DNA from: Chloroflexota bacterium
GTDB lineage: Bacteria > Chloroflexota > Limnocylindria > Limnocylindrales > CSP1-4
Direction of reading: 5' to 3'
Assembly (NCBI GenBank): GCA_021802825.1
Contig: JAJZRG010000001.1
Coordinates: 62,001-126,000, forward strand
DNA: 64,000 nucleotides
The translations under genes and the position numbers were made by a program. How positions within the stretch are numbered: the first letter of the stretch is position 1; each line of letters opens with the position of its first letter. Shown here one piece after another: positions 17,052 to 25,829 of the stretch. The notes beneath the pieces were generated by a model. That model worked only from the letters and a program-made list of their open reading frames with translations, was not told where the DNA came from and made no database searches.

Positions 17052-17989
17052 CCGATGAGCGTCGCGAGTTTCTGGTCGAGGTCGCCTGGCTCCACCACGA
17101 CTACCACCTGACGCAGGAGGAGATCGCCCGGCGTTTCGGAGTCTCGCGGTCAACGGTGAGCCGAGCGCTGGCAGACGCCGAGCGCCTGGGGATCGTGCAG
17201 GTGGTGGTCACCGAGCCCCTGCGCCGGGAGTCGCGGCTGGCCGCGGACATGGCCGTCCACCTGGGCATCGCGGCGGCTGTCGGCGTCCGCGTCGGAGATG
17301 AACCGCCGCGCCACGCCGCCGCCCGGGCTGCCGCCCGACTCGTGGAGCGGATCGCGGACGCGGGCCACGCCACGATTGCCGTCAGTTGGGGCCGGACACT
17401 CGCCGCAACGGCGGGCCTCGTGCGGCCCCGGAGCACGTCCGGGATCGTCGTCGTCGATGCCGTCGGCCATGCCGCCGGTGCCGGCATGACCCCTGCGGTG
17501 GAGGTGACGCGAGGACTTGCCGCCGCGCTGGGCGCCACGATGGTCCACCTGCCGGCGCCCGCATTCGTCGCCGCAGGCCCCTCGCATGACGCGCTCGCGA
17601 CGACGCAGCCCGTGCGTCGCGCGCTCAACATCGCGCGCTCGGCCGACGTCACGCTCGTCTCGATCGGCCTGGCTGGCCGCGCCTCGCTGCTGCTCGAGGA
17701 CGGGCTGCTCGACACGGCCGCCGTGGATGACCTCCTCGAAGCCGGCGCCATCGGCGAGATCCTGGGCCGCTGGTTCAACGCCGAGGGCCTCGAGGTCGAT
17801 GTCCCGGATGTCGCGGCTGTGGGGCTGTCCCTCGCCGACCTGCGCGCATCGCGGCGCGTCATCGGCGTGGCCGGCGGGGCCGAGAAGGCACCGGCCATCC
17901 TCGCTGCGCTCGCGGGCGGCATCGTCGGCGAGCTCGTGGTGGACGACGGCCTTGCCGAAGCCCTGCTTGCCGGCCCATCCCTCCGCTGA
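17048..17989 (+). CDS. SorC/LsrR-family sugar-binding transcriptional regulator
   Basis: 313 aa, ATG at 17048 overlapping the RLP stop (ATGA). N-terminal HTH near residues 20-45 (LTQEEIARRFGVSRSTVSRA) followed by a SorC effector domain of the ribose-5-phosphate-isomerase fold: IAVSWGRTLAAT near 117, LPAPAF ... SHDALATTQPVRRAL near 180-195, ADVTLVSIGLAG near 210 and RRVIGVAGGAEKAPAILAAL near 278. SorC proteins sense phosphorylated sugars; LsrR, a member, senses phospho-AI-2. It probably controls the operon it belongs to through the region upstream of 13964. Confidence 0.88.
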   Translation: MTDERREFLVEVAWLHHDYHLTQEEIARRFGVSRSTVSRALADAERLGIVQVVVTEPLRRESRLAADMAVHLGIAAAVGVRVGDEPPRHAAARAAARLVERIADAGHATIAVSWGRTLAATAGLVRPRSTSGIVVVDAVGHAAGAGMTPAVEVTRGLAAALGATMVHLPAPAFVAAGPSHDALATTQPVRRALNIARSADVTLVSIGLAGRASLLLEDGLLDTAAVDDLLEAGAIGEILGRWFNAEGLEVDVPDVAAVGLSLADLRASRRVIGVAGGAEKAPAILAALAGGIVGELVVDDGLAEALLAGPSLR

Positions 17990-18003
17990 TTCGAGGCATT
18001 CCC

Positions 18004-18696
18004 ATGAGCCGATCTGGTATCCCCGCCACGCGCCGCGAGGCGCAGGAGCTCGTCGTCCTCTTCAGTCGGCGGCTCTTGGCGGAGCACCTCGTCTACTACA
18101 CCGCCGGCAACATCAGCACGCGGATCGGTGACGAGCCCGGCCACGTGGCGGTGACGCCAGGCAGCACCGCCTATGACACGCTGCGGCCGGAGGACATCGT
18201 CATCGTCGACCTCGACGGGCGGGTCGTGGACGGCCGCCTCCGACCGACAGCAGAGCTTCCGCTGCACACCCTCGCGTACCGCGATCGACCCGACGTGGGG
18301 GCGATCGTCCACACCCACAGCCCGGCCGCAATGGCGATGGCCGCGATGGGCCTGGACCTGCCGCCGATCCTCCACGGCCTCGTTGCCGCGTGCGGGGGCG
18401 GGATCACCACCGCACCGTACGCCCGCGGGGCGACGGACGAGATGGCGCGCTTCACCGCGGAGCCCCTGCGCCATCGGAGCGCGTGCCTGCTACGCAACCA
18501 CGGCACCCTCGCCATCGGGCCCAACGTCGAGCACGCGTACAACGCCGCCTGTGTCGTCGAGGGGGTCGCCGACGCATACCTGCGCGCGCGGGCATTCGGC
18601 TCCGTCCCCGAGGTTCCCGGCGAGGACGTCCAGCGGATCCGCACCGAGCAGTGGATGCCGGCCTGGGCCAGCGAGGGGCCCTCCCACAGCGGGTAG
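18004..18696 (+). CDS. class II aldolase/adducin-family protein (FucA/MtnB fold)
   Basis: 230 aa, ATG at 18004, 14 bp after the SorC gene. AraD/FucA fold: TAGNISTRIG near residue 38, TPGSTAYDTLRPEDIV, the catalytic Glu in AELPLH near 80, the zinc ligands in IVHTHSPAA near 102, and LLRNHGTLAIG near 165 with the third His. Members cleave sugar-1-phosphates to DHAP and an aldehyde, or in MtnB dehydrate methylthioribulose-1-phosphate. In Ald2-type salvage clusters a homologue follows MtnA and splits 5-deoxy- or 5-methylthioribulose 1-phosphate; that role fits here, but I cannot distinguish aldolase from dehydratase by sequence alone. Confidence 0.88.
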   Translation: MSRSGIPATRREAQELVVLFSRRLLAEHLVYYTAGNISTRIGDEPGHVAVTPGSTAYDTLRPEDIVIVDLDGRVVDGRLRPTAELPLHTLAYRDRPDVGAIVHTHSPAAMAMAAMGLDLPPILHGLVAACGGGITTAPYARGATDEMARFTAEPLRHRSACLLRNHGTLAIGPNVEHAYNAACVVEGVADAYLRARAFGSVPEVPGEDVQRIRTEQWMPAWASEGPSHSG

Positions 18697-18780
18697 GGGA
18701 GCCCACCCGCGCATCTACCGAGCGAACGTTGCGTCGGTCGGACCGTCGCCGAGACCCAATCGCAGCGCGCCGAAACCGAC

Positions 18781-18810
18781 TTGACACCGGGCCCACCGGC
18801 GACTCACACT
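18781..18810 (+). promoter_or_regulatory. promoter of the mtnA-importer-mtnK operon
   Basis: Perfect TTGACA (18781-18786), 18-bp spacer, CACACT (18805-18810) as a weak -10. The operator at 18816-18839 lies immediately downstream, where a bound repressor would block initiation. The same layout (TTGACA, 18 bp, -10, operator) recurs in front of the lsrF-like gene. Confidence 0.6.
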
Positions 18811-18815
18811 GGGTA

Positions 18816-18839
18816 AAGTTGTAGGACGACTGGTCGTCT
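18816..18839 (+). promoter_or_regulatory. shared operator, copy 1
   Basis: 24-bp site: AAGTTGTAGGACGAC, two variable bases, GTCGTCT. The inner GACGAC-NN-GTCGTC is a perfect inverted repeat. The reverse-complement copy at 29982-30005 matches at all but the two central bases. Placement just after the -10 box indicates repression. The GntR-family regulator at 27470-28219 is the obvious candidate. Confidence 0.7.
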
Positions 18840-18869
18840 GGTGAGCAAACGAACAATGAAGGAGCCGAG

Positions 18870-19907
18870 TTGACCGAGCCTCTTCGGCCGATCGAGTGGA
18901 CCGGGAGCTCCATCCGCGTCCTCGACCAGACCGCGCTGCCCAGCGGCCTGGTGTACGTCTCCCTGGAGCGCGTCGAGCAGCTGGTGGATGCGATCAGCCG
19001 CCTGGCAGTCCGCGGGGCTCCGCAACTCGGTGCGGTCGGCGCGCTCGGCGTGGTGCTCGCGATGGACCAGGCCGAACGCGAGGCCTGGGATTGGCTGCAG
19101 CTCCAGGCGGCGGTGCAGGAGATCCGGGGCGCCCGCCCGACCGCGGTCAACCTCGCCTGGGGCGTCGATCGAGTCCGCCCGCTGATGGCTCAGGGCCGAG
19201 ACGCGGTGCTCGAGGCGGCTCAGGCGATCGTGGCCGACGACGAGCGAATCAACCGTGCCATCGGCCGCCACGGGGCCGACTGGATCGAGGCCCGGGTCCC
19301 GGGACGCGTGCGCGTGCTGACCCACTGCAACACGGGCGCCCTGGCGACAACCGCCTGGGGAACCGCGCTGGGCATCATCCGCGAGCTGTGGGCCCGCGGT
19401 ACGCTCGAGGTGGTCTTCGCCGACGAGACGCGGCCGCTCCTCCAAGGGGCCCGCCTGACGGCTTGGGAGCTCGCCCAGGACGGGATCCCGCATTTCGTCC
19501 AGGCGGACGGCGCAGCCGCGAGCACGATCCTCCGCGGCCTCGTGGACGTGGCGATCATCGGCGCCGACCGGATCGCGGCGAATGGCGACACCGCTAACAA
19601 GATCGGCAGCCTGGGCCTCGCCCTCGCCTGCAAAGACGCGGGCATCCCGTTCATCGTGGCCGCGCCGGAGTCGACCGTCGACGTCAGCACGGCGAGCGGG
19701 GACGACATCGAGATCGAGATGCGCGGCGAGGCCGAGGTGCTCAGCTTCGCCGGCGTCCGCGTGGCGCCCGAGGCATCGCGCGCCCATAACCCCGCCTTCG
19801 ACGTCACGCCTGCCCGCCTCATCAGCGCACTCGTCACCGAGGATGGCGTTTTCGCGGTGGACGAGGGGCAGACTCCGGCCGCCCGCCTGTCGGACGTCCC
19901 GCGATGA
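18870..19907 (+). CDS. mtnA: S-methyl-5-thioribose-1-phosphate isomerase family protein
   Basis: 345 aa. TTG start at 18870 chosen because AAGGAG lies six bases upstream. All MtnA hallmarks are present: RLAVRGAPQLGAVGALG near residue 44, LTHCNTGALAT with catalytic Cys153, DETRPLLQGARLTAWEL near 185, GADRIAANGDTANKIG with catalytic Asp233, and NPAFDVTPARLISALVTEDG near 308. It converts an aldose 1-phosphate (methylthioribose-, or 5-deoxyribose-1-phosphate) to the ketose 1-phosphate. First gene of unit 2; the aldolase/SDR fusion overlaps its stop, and the matching kinase is encoded in the same unit. Confidence 0.93.
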   Translation: MTEPLRPIEWTGSSIRVLDQTALPSGLVYVSLERVEQLVDAISRLAVRGAPQLGAVGALGVVLAMDQAEREAWDWLQLQAAVQEIRGARPTAVNLAWGVDRVRPLMAQGRDAVLEAAQAIVADDERINRAIGRHGADWIEARVPGRVRVLTHCNTGALATTAWGTALGIIRELWARGTLEVVFADETRPLLQGARLTAWELAQDGIPHFVQADGAAASTILRGLVDVAIIGADRIAANGDTANKIGSLGLALACKDAGIPFIVAAPESTVDVSTASGDDIEIEMRGEAEVLSFAGVRVAPEASRAHNPAFDVTPARLISALVTEDGVFAVDEGQTPAARLSDVPR

Positions 19908-21907
19908 CCTTCGGCAGCATCGCCACACCGTCGGCGCTCGAGGAGCTGGTCGCACGGTCGCGCCGGATCGGCGCGGACCCGACGCTCGTGGTCAACGGCG
20001 GCGGGAACACCTCGGCCAAGGGCCCGGCGATCGACGACACGGGCCGCGCCCGCCGCGCCCTGTGGGTCAAGGCCTCCGGCGGCGACCTCGCCACGGGCGG
20101 CCCGGCTGCCTACCCCGCGCTCTGGCTCGACGAGCTCGAGGCCCTGGCGGGACGGACCGAGCTCGATGACCCGGCGATGGTCAAGGCGGTCCGCCGCGCC
20201 CTCGTCGACCCGACGGCACCGCGTCCCTCGATCGAGACGCTGCTCCACGCCTTCCTGCCCTTCGCGCACGTGGACCACGTCCATGCCGACGCGATCTGCG
20301 CCCTGACCAATCAGCCCCGCGGGCGCGAGGTCGTGCGCGAGGCCCTGGGCGAGCGGTTCGCGTATCTCGAGTGGCTGCGCCCCGGCTTCGACCTCGCCCG
20401 CCTGGTCGCCAGTCTCGCCTCCTACGACGGGGTTGTGCTGGCCCATCACGGCCTGGTGACCTGGGCGGACGAGTCCGAGGCGTGCCTCGCCCGGACGCTC
20501 GATGCGGTCAGGGCCGCCGACGACTACCTGAGCGCCCACGCCGTCAGCGCCGTTGCCCGGGACTCCCTGACCCGGCTCAGCGACGATGACGTCGAGGCGC
20601 TCCTCCTCCGGGTACGCGGCGCCCTGTCTCGCACGGGGCGCCGCGTCCTCCTCGTCGACGAGCGGCTTCGATCTGTCGCCGACCGGGCCGATGCGGCCGA
20701 GGTGGCAGCCGCGGGCGTGCCCACCGGCGACCACATGCTGTGGGTCAAGCCCTGGCCGGTCCTGCTGGGGGACCCCCTCGACGAGCAGGCCGTGTCGGAC
20801 GCGATCTCGGCGTACGAGGCCCGCTACACGGCGTACTACGACGCGCACCGAGACCTGCTCGAGGCAGACACCCCGATGCACGACCCGCTGCCGCGCGTTG
20901 CGCTTGTCCCTGGCCTCGGGTCGATCACCGCGGGCGCCTCTCGCGAGGATGCGAGCCGGGCAGCGGAGGTCGCCTACCACGCCGCGAGCACGCTGGCTCG
21001 CGCCAAGGACGCCTTCGGGGAGCTCGCGCCGCTGCACGACACCGAGACGTTCCGCTTCGACTACTGGCCGATGGAGCTCTACAAGCTGTCCCTCGGCAAT
21101 CCCGCACGGCCGTTCGCAGGCACGGTCCAGATTGTCACCGGCGCGGCGTCGGGGATCGGCCGGACCATCGCCATGGAGCTCGCCCTCGCCGGCGCCAGCG
21201 TCGTTGCGGCGGACCTCGATGGCGATCTCCTCGCGGCGTTCGCCGCCGAGGCGGTGGCCGCCGGCGCCCCGGAGCCGGCCGTCGTGCCCGGCGACCAGTC
21301 GCGCGAGGACACCGTCATCGAGACGGTCCGGACGGCCGTGCTCCGCTTCGGCGGGCTCGACGGCGTTGTCGTCAATGCGGGGATCGGCGTTGCCGGTCTG
21401 CTTGAGGACCTCCAGCTCGCCCGCTGGCAGCATGGACTGGACGTCAACCTGACCAGCGCGTTCCTCCTCACCCGCGAGGCCCTGCGGCGGATGCGCCGGC
21501 AGGGGATCGGCGGGTCCATCGTCTACGTCGCCAGCAAGAACGCCTTCGCGCCGGGCGCCGGCTTCGGGGGCTACTCGGTCACCAAGGCCGGGATGCTCCA
21601 GCTGATGCGCATCGCCGCCCTCGAGGGCGGCCCCGCCGGGATCCGGACGAATGCCGTGAACCCGGACGCGGTGTTCGACAACTCGCGCCTGTGGGCCGGC
21701 GGCCTTCGGGAGCAGCGGGCGGCCGAGCACGGCATCAAGCCCGAGGAGCTCGAGGACTTCTACGCGCGGCGGAACCTGCTGCACCGGCACGTGACCACCA
21801 AGGACGTTGCGAACGCCGTGATGTTCCTCCTGTCGGACGCGTCCTCGCGCACGACGGGATCCGTCATCCCGGTGGATGGCGGGGTCGCCGCCGCGTTCCC
21901 GCGCTGA
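19904..21907 (+). CDS. bifunctional class II aldolase / short-chain dehydrogenase fusion
   Basis: 667 aa, ATG at 19904 overlapping the mtnA stop (ATGA). Residues 1-400 are a class II aldolase: VVNGGGNTSAKG near 29, zinc ligands in VDHVHADAICALT near 124, and VVLAHHGLVTW near 175. Residues 405-667 are an SDR: VTGAASGIGRT (NAD(P) loop), VVNAGIGV, YSVTK near 557 (catalytic Tyr/Lys), and SVIPVDGGV near the C-terminus. The architecture matches RhaD-type fusions that cleave deoxy-ketose 1-phosphates and oxidise the aldehyde, but the SDR could instead oxidise the sugar phosphate. Cofactor and exact substrate are not visible. Confidence 0.88.
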   Translation: MTFGSIATPSALEELVARSRRIGADPTLVVNGGGNTSAKGPAIDDTGRARRALWVKASGGDLATGGPAAYPALWLDELEALAGRTELDDPAMVKAVRRALVDPTAPRPSIETLLHAFLPFAHVDHVHADAICALTNQPRGREVVREALGERFAYLEWLRPGFDLARLVASLASYDGVVLAHHGLVTWADESEACLARTLDAVRAADDYLSAHAVSAVARDSLTRLSDDDVEALLLRVRGALSRTGRRVLLVDERLRSVADRADAAEVAAAGVPTGDHMLWVKPWPVLLGDPLDEQAVSDAISAYEARYTAYYDAHRDLLEADTPMHDPLPRVALVPGLGSITAGASREDASRAAEVAYHAASTLARAKDAFGELAPLHDTETFRFDYWPMELYKLSLGNPARPFAGTVQIVTGAASGIGRTIAMELALAGASVVAADLDGDLLAAFAAEAVAAGAPEPAVVPGDQSREDTVIETVRTAVLRFGGLDGVVVNAGIGVAGLLEDLQLARWQHGLDVNLTSAFLLTREALRRMRRQGIGGSIVYVASKNAFAPGAGFGGYSVTKAGMLQLMRIAALEGGPAGIRTNAVNPDAVFDNSRLWAGGLREQRAAEHGIKPEELEDFYARRNLLHRHVTTKDVANAVMFLLSDASSRTTGSVIPVDGGVAAAFPR

Positions 21908-22009
21908 TTTCCCTGTTCCCCGTATCGGGTTGGAGGAGCACAGAGGAGGAGGAGGCCGACATCACCAGCGCACTCAACCGCCGAACCGCATCCCTCAAGG
22001 AGTCGTGAA

Positions 22010-23131
22010 TTGACCCGAAGCAAGCTGTTCTCGGGACTGATGGCATCAGCGCTGTTCCTCGGCGCGTGCTCGCAGACGCCCGCCGCGACAACCGCTCCCG
22101 CCACGCCGACCGCCGCGGCGCCGGCCGTGAGCGCTGCCCCCAGCGCCGCGTCCGCCCCCGCCAGCCAGGCGGCTGCCAAGCCGGCACCGTTCGACAAGGG
22201 CCCCGTGAAGATCGCCATGGTCCGCCAGAGCGGCGCCGGCGACTATTTCCAGCAGTGGGGCCTCGGCTCCACCAAGCAAGCCGCGGCCCTCGGCTTCGAC
22301 ATGCAGGTCTACGACGCCCAGGCTGACAACGCCGTGCAGGCGACGCAGATGCAGACCGCGATCGACTCCGGCGTTGCCGGCATCATCGTCGACCACGGCC
22401 TCGCCGACACCATGAACCCGCTCATCAAGAAGGCGCTCGACGCCGGCATCCCGGTCGTCGTGTACGACGTCGAGACCACCGACCCGCGCGTCATCCACAC
22501 CACCCAGTCCGACGCCAGCATGGCGACCGCGGTGCTCACCCAAATGGCCGCGGACCTGGGCAAGGGCGCCAAGATCGGCTACGTCAACGCTCTCGGTATC
22601 GCCCCGCTTGACCGCCGGAACGTTGTCTTCCAGCAGTTCGTCAAGGACAACAGCTGGAACGTCGAGTTCTTCGTTGGCAAGTTCACCAACGCCGTCGCCA
22701 CGGACAATGCCGTCCTCGTCGATGCTGCCCTCAAGGCCCATCCTGACGTCGTGGGCATCTTCGCGCCGTACGACGAGCTCAGCAAGGGCACCCTGGTCGG
22801 CATTCACAACAACGGCCTGGATGCCAAGATCAAGGTCTACGGCATCGACATCAGCAACGCCGACCTCGCGCTCATGACCACCCCGGGCAACCCGTGGGTT
22901 GCGACCGCGGCCACGGATCCGGCCGGTGTCGGCGCCGCAGTGGTGCGTGCCATGGCGCTCAAGCTCGCGAACCAGCTCAGCGGCACGGACTTCCAGTTCC
23001 CGGCCCAGCTGATCACGCAGGACTACCTCAAGAAGAACAACATCACCAACATGGATGGGCTCCGCGTCGCGATGCCGGAGCTCGCCGAGGCGAGCCAGAT
23101 GACCGCCCCCTGGATCACCGTCGCCTACTAG
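22010..23131 (+). CDS. sugar ABC transporter substrate-binding lipoprotein (RbsB/LsrB type)
   Basis: 373 aa, TTG at 22010 with AAGGAG seven bases upstream. Lipoprotein signal: MTRSKLFSGLMASALFL then lipobox LGAC with Cys20. A Pro/Ala/Thr linker (residues 21-60) precedes the periplasmic binding protein fold (VKIAMVRQSGAGDYF, AGIIVDHGLADTM, IPVVVYDVETTDPRV, VVGIFAPYDELSKG, VYGIDISNADL). It captures the sugar for the importer. The ATPase follows after a strong hairpin (23142-23172), an arrangement that usually raises binding-protein levels over the membrane components. Confidence 0.9.
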   Translation: MTRSKLFSGLMASALFLGACSQTPAATTAPATPTAAAPAVSAAPSAASAPASQAAAKPAPFDKGPVKIAMVRQSGAGDYFQQWGLGSTKQAAALGFDMQVYDAQADNAVQATQMQTAIDSGVAGIIVDHGLADTMNPLIKKALDAGIPVVVYDVETTDPRVIHTTQSDASMATAVLTQMAADLGKGAKIGYVNALGIAPLDRRNVVFQQFVKDNSWNVEFFVGKFTNAVATDNAVLVDAALKAHPDVVGIFAPYDELSKGTLVGIHNNGLDAKIKVYGIDISNADLALMTTPGNPWVATAATDPAGVGAAVVRAMALKLANQLSGTDFQFPAQLITQDYLKKNNITNMDGLRVAMPELAEASQMTAPWITVAY

Positions 23132-23141
23132 ACCGCACGCG

Positions 23142-23172
23142 CCGCTCCCCGGCCACCTCGGCCGGGGAGCGG
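23142..23172 (+). terminator. attenuator hairpin after the binding-protein gene
   Basis: CCGCTCCCCGGCC and GGCCGGGGAGCGG pair perfectly over 13 bp with a 5-base loop, starting 10 bp after the stop at 23131 and ending 36 bp before the ATPase ATG. Probably a partial terminator and mRNA stabiliser, giving excess binding protein over the channel subunits. Confidence 0.65.
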
Positions 23173-23207
23173 TGTCTCCCTACGATCCCTCGAACCTGGA
23201 GCCCGAC

Positions 23208-24731
23208 ATGGACGGCCCGGCGACCCAGAAAGCAGTCGTGTCCTTGGCCGATGTCAGCATGGCCTTCGGCACCAACCGCGTGCTCTCCGGCGTCTCGATG
23301 GAGGTCTTCCCGGCCACGGTCAAGGCCCTCATCGGTGCCAATGGCGCCGGCAAGTCCACCCTGATCAAGATCCTCTCCGGGGTCTATCCGGAGCATGGCG
23401 GTGAGATCCGCGTGGACGGGAAGCCTGTCCGCGCCAACAGCCCCAGGCTCGCCCGTGCCCTCGGCATCCACACGGTCCACCAGAAGATCGCCGACGGCGT
23501 CATCCCCGGCCTCTCAGTCGCCGAGAACCTGGTCTTCGACAACCTCGCGCTGCCCTCCTTCGGGGCTAGGTTCTCGCTCGCCAAGATCCTTCCCCGCGCG
23601 CGCCAGATCGCAGCGCGACTGGAGCTCGGCTGGAGCGACGAGATCCTGCGCCGGGATGTGTTCCAGCTCGGTATCGCCGACCAGCAGCTGCTCCTGCTCG
23701 CCCGCGCCCTCGATCAGGAGCCGCGGATGCTCATTCTCGACGAGCCCACGTCCGCGCTCTCGATGGCCGAGGTCGAGCGGCTGTTCGATGTGATCCGCAG
23801 TCTCAGGCAGGACGGTGTCGCAGTCCTGTACGTCTCCCACCACCTCTCCGAGATCGATACGCTCGCGGACTCGCTGGTGGTCCTGCGGGACGGCAAGATC
23901 CGGCTGGAGCAGAGTCGACCGTTCGGGTGGAACGACGTCGTCCGGGCGATGCTCGGCGAACAGGTCCTCGACGAGGAGCGCACCATCGTCGAGCAGCGCG
24001 GCACGCAGGTGCGGCTCGCACTCCGCGGCGTCCGGCTTCACGAGAACCGGCCGCCGCAGGACATCGACTTCCGGGCGGGCGAGGTGACGGGCGTCATCGG
24101 GCTGCTCGGAGCCGGCAAGAGTGAGCTCGCCAAGGGCGTCTTCGGGGCGACCCCGTTCACCGTTGGCACGATGACGCTCGACGGCGCCGCCTTCACTCCC
24201 CGCAACCCCGGCGACGCCGTCAAGCGCGGTGTCTTCCTAGTGCCGGAGGACCGCTCTGCCGAGGCGCTGCTACCCGGCTGGTCGATCGCTCGGAGCGTGT
24301 CCCTGCCGTTCCTGTCCTCGCTGGCGCCGCGCGGCCTCGTCCGCCAGGGGGCCGAGTCGCGCCGCGGCCGCTGGGTGATCGACGAACTCGAGGTGGTGGC
24401 GACCGGCGAGGGCCACCTTGTCGACGAGCTGTCAGGCGGCAACCAGCAGCGCGTCGTGGTGGGCCGCTGGCTCGCGGGCAAGCCGCGCGTCCTCGTCCTC
24501 GACGAGCCCTTCCGCGGTGTCGACATCGGCGCCCGAGCCGGCATCAGCCACAAGCTCCGCGACCTCGCCGCCGATGGGGCCGCGGTGATCGTCAACTCCA
24601 GTGACGTCGACGAGATCCTTCAGGGCTGCGACCGCATCCTGGTGCTCGTGGACGGCGTGGTCCGGTCGGACACCTACATCAGCGAGACGACTCGCGACCA
24701 GATCATCGAGCGCATGTCGGAGATTGCCTAG
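23208..24731 (+). CDS. sugar ABC transporter ATP-binding protein (RbsA/LsrA type, duplicated)
   Basis: 507 aa from ATG 23208 (GGAG six bases upstream; a GTG at 23172 lies in the hairpin and is less likely). Two ATPase domains. First: Walker A GANGAGKSTLIK near 44, signature LGIADQQ, Walker B RMLILDEPTSALS near 170. Second: degenerate Walker A GLLGAGKSELAKG near 299, signature LSGGNQQR near 410, Walker B RVLVLDEPFRGVD. This is the CUT2 carbohydrate uptake pattern, where one domain is usually the main hydrolytic site. Drives uptake with the adjacent permease. Confidence 0.93.
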   Translation: MDGPATQKAVVSLADVSMAFGTNRVLSGVSMEVFPATVKALIGANGAGKSTLIKILSGVYPEHGGEIRVDGKPVRANSPRLARALGIHTVHQKIADGVIPGLSVAENLVFDNLALPSFGARFSLAKILPRARQIAARLELGWSDEILRRDVFQLGIADQQLLLLARALDQEPRMLILDEPTSALSMAEVERLFDVIRSLRQDGVAVLYVSHHLSEIDTLADSLVVLRDGKIRLEQSRPFGWNDVVRAMLGEQVLDEERTIVEQRGTQVRLALRGVRLHENRPPQDIDFRAGEVTGVIGLLGAGKSELAKGVFGATPFTVGTMTLDGAAFTPRNPGDAVKRGVFLVPEDRSAEALLPGWSIARSVSLPFLSSLAPRGLVRQGAESRRGRWVIDELEVVATGEGHLVDELSGGNQQRVVVGRWLAGKPRVLVLDEPFRGVDIGARAGISHKLRDLAADGAAVIVNSSDVDEILQGCDRILVLVDGVVRSDTYISETTRDQIIERMSEIA

Positions 24732-25781
24732 ATGGAAGCCCGCATCGGGAAGACCCCCGCCGCTGAGGCGAGCGTCCCCATGGCCGAGCAGGTCCGGGAG
24801 TTCGTCGTCCGCTACGGGGTGATCGCGATCACGATCTTCCTGATCGTGTTCTTCGTCGCCACCGAGGACACCTTCCGGAAGTCCACGACGCTGCTGTCGG
24901 TGCTCAAGTACGCGTCGGTCATCGCGATCGGCGGGCTCGGCGTCACCACGGCGATGGTCGTCGGGGGCATCGACCTCTCGATCGGCGGCGTGGCCGGCAT
25001 GGCCGTGACGATCTCCGCGATGACCATGGTCATCTACAACCAGATCGGCATCATCGCGATCGTCGCCGTCCTGATCTCAGGCGCCTTCGTGGGCCTCGTC
25101 AACGCCTTCCTCATCGTCAGGCTCCGGATCCCGGACATGCTGGCCACGCTGGCCGTCATGTTCGTGGTCCAAGGTGCAAAGCTCATCTTCGTTAACGGCC
25201 AGTCGGTGTCGTCCGGCATGCCGCTTCCCGACGGGAGCTTCGCCATCGGTCACTTCACGCCCGAGTTTCTCGCGATCGATGCCGGTTTCGTCGGCCCGAT
25301 CCCGATGCCGGTGATGATCCTGATCGTGATCACTCTGGCCATGTGGGTCTTCCTGACCCGAACCCGCTGGGGCCGCATCCTGTACGCGATCGGCGCCAAC
25401 CCCGAGGCCACCCGCCTGGCCGGCATCAGCGTGAGCCGGTACCGCGCCCTCGCCTATGTGGTCGCCGGCCTGCTGGCAGCGGTTGCCGGCCTCATCCTGT
25501 CGTCGCGTATCGGCCAGGGCGATATCTCGGCCGGCAACTCGCTCCTGCTCGACTCGGTAGCGGTGGCGCTGGTCGGCATGTCCGTCATGGGGCTCAATCT
25601 GCCGAACGCCTGGGGCACCACGCTGGGGGCCATCCTGCTCGGCACCCTGGTGACAGGCCTGACCATCGCTGCCGTCCCGTACTACGCTCAGGATGTCGTC
25701 AAGGGCCTCGTGCTCGTGGTCGCCCTGATCTTCAGTTTCACCCTGTCGCGCAAGAAGGCGCGCTACGTCTCGGCGGTCTGA
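24732..25781 (+). CDS. sugar ABC transporter permease (RbsC/LsrC/XylH type)
   Basis: 349 aa, ATG at 24732 directly after the ATPase stop. About eight to ten transmembrane helices, beginning near residue 25 (YGVIAITIFLIVFF). Carries the family's GGIDLSIGGVAGM near residue 77, TRTRWGRILYAIGANPEATRLAGI near 210, and GQGDISAGNSLLLDSVAVALVG near 255. One permease serves this CUT2 importer, so it probably works as a homodimer, unlike LsrCD. It brings the sugar into the cytosol for the kinase encoded 48 bp downstream. Confidence 0.93.
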   Translation: MEARIGKTPAAEASVPMAEQVREFVVRYGVIAITIFLIVFFVATEDTFRKSTTLLSVLKYASVIAIGGLGVTTAMVVGGIDLSIGGVAGMAVTISAMTMVIYNQIGIIAIVAVLISGAFVGLVNAFLIVRLRIPDMLATLAVMFVVQGAKLIFVNGQSVSSGMPLPDGSFAIGHFTPEFLAIDAGFVGPIPMPVMILIVITLAMWVFLTRTRWGRILYAIGANPEATRLAGISVSRYRALAYVVAGLLAAVAGLILSSRIGQGDISAGNSLLLDSVAVALVGMSVMGLNLPNAWGTTLGAILLGTLVTGLTIAAVPYYAQDVVKGLVLVVALIFSFTLSRKKARYVSAV

Positions 25782-25829
25782 CCCGCCGTGCCCACCGCTC
25801 ACCCTCCGTCAGCACCACAGGCCAGGACG

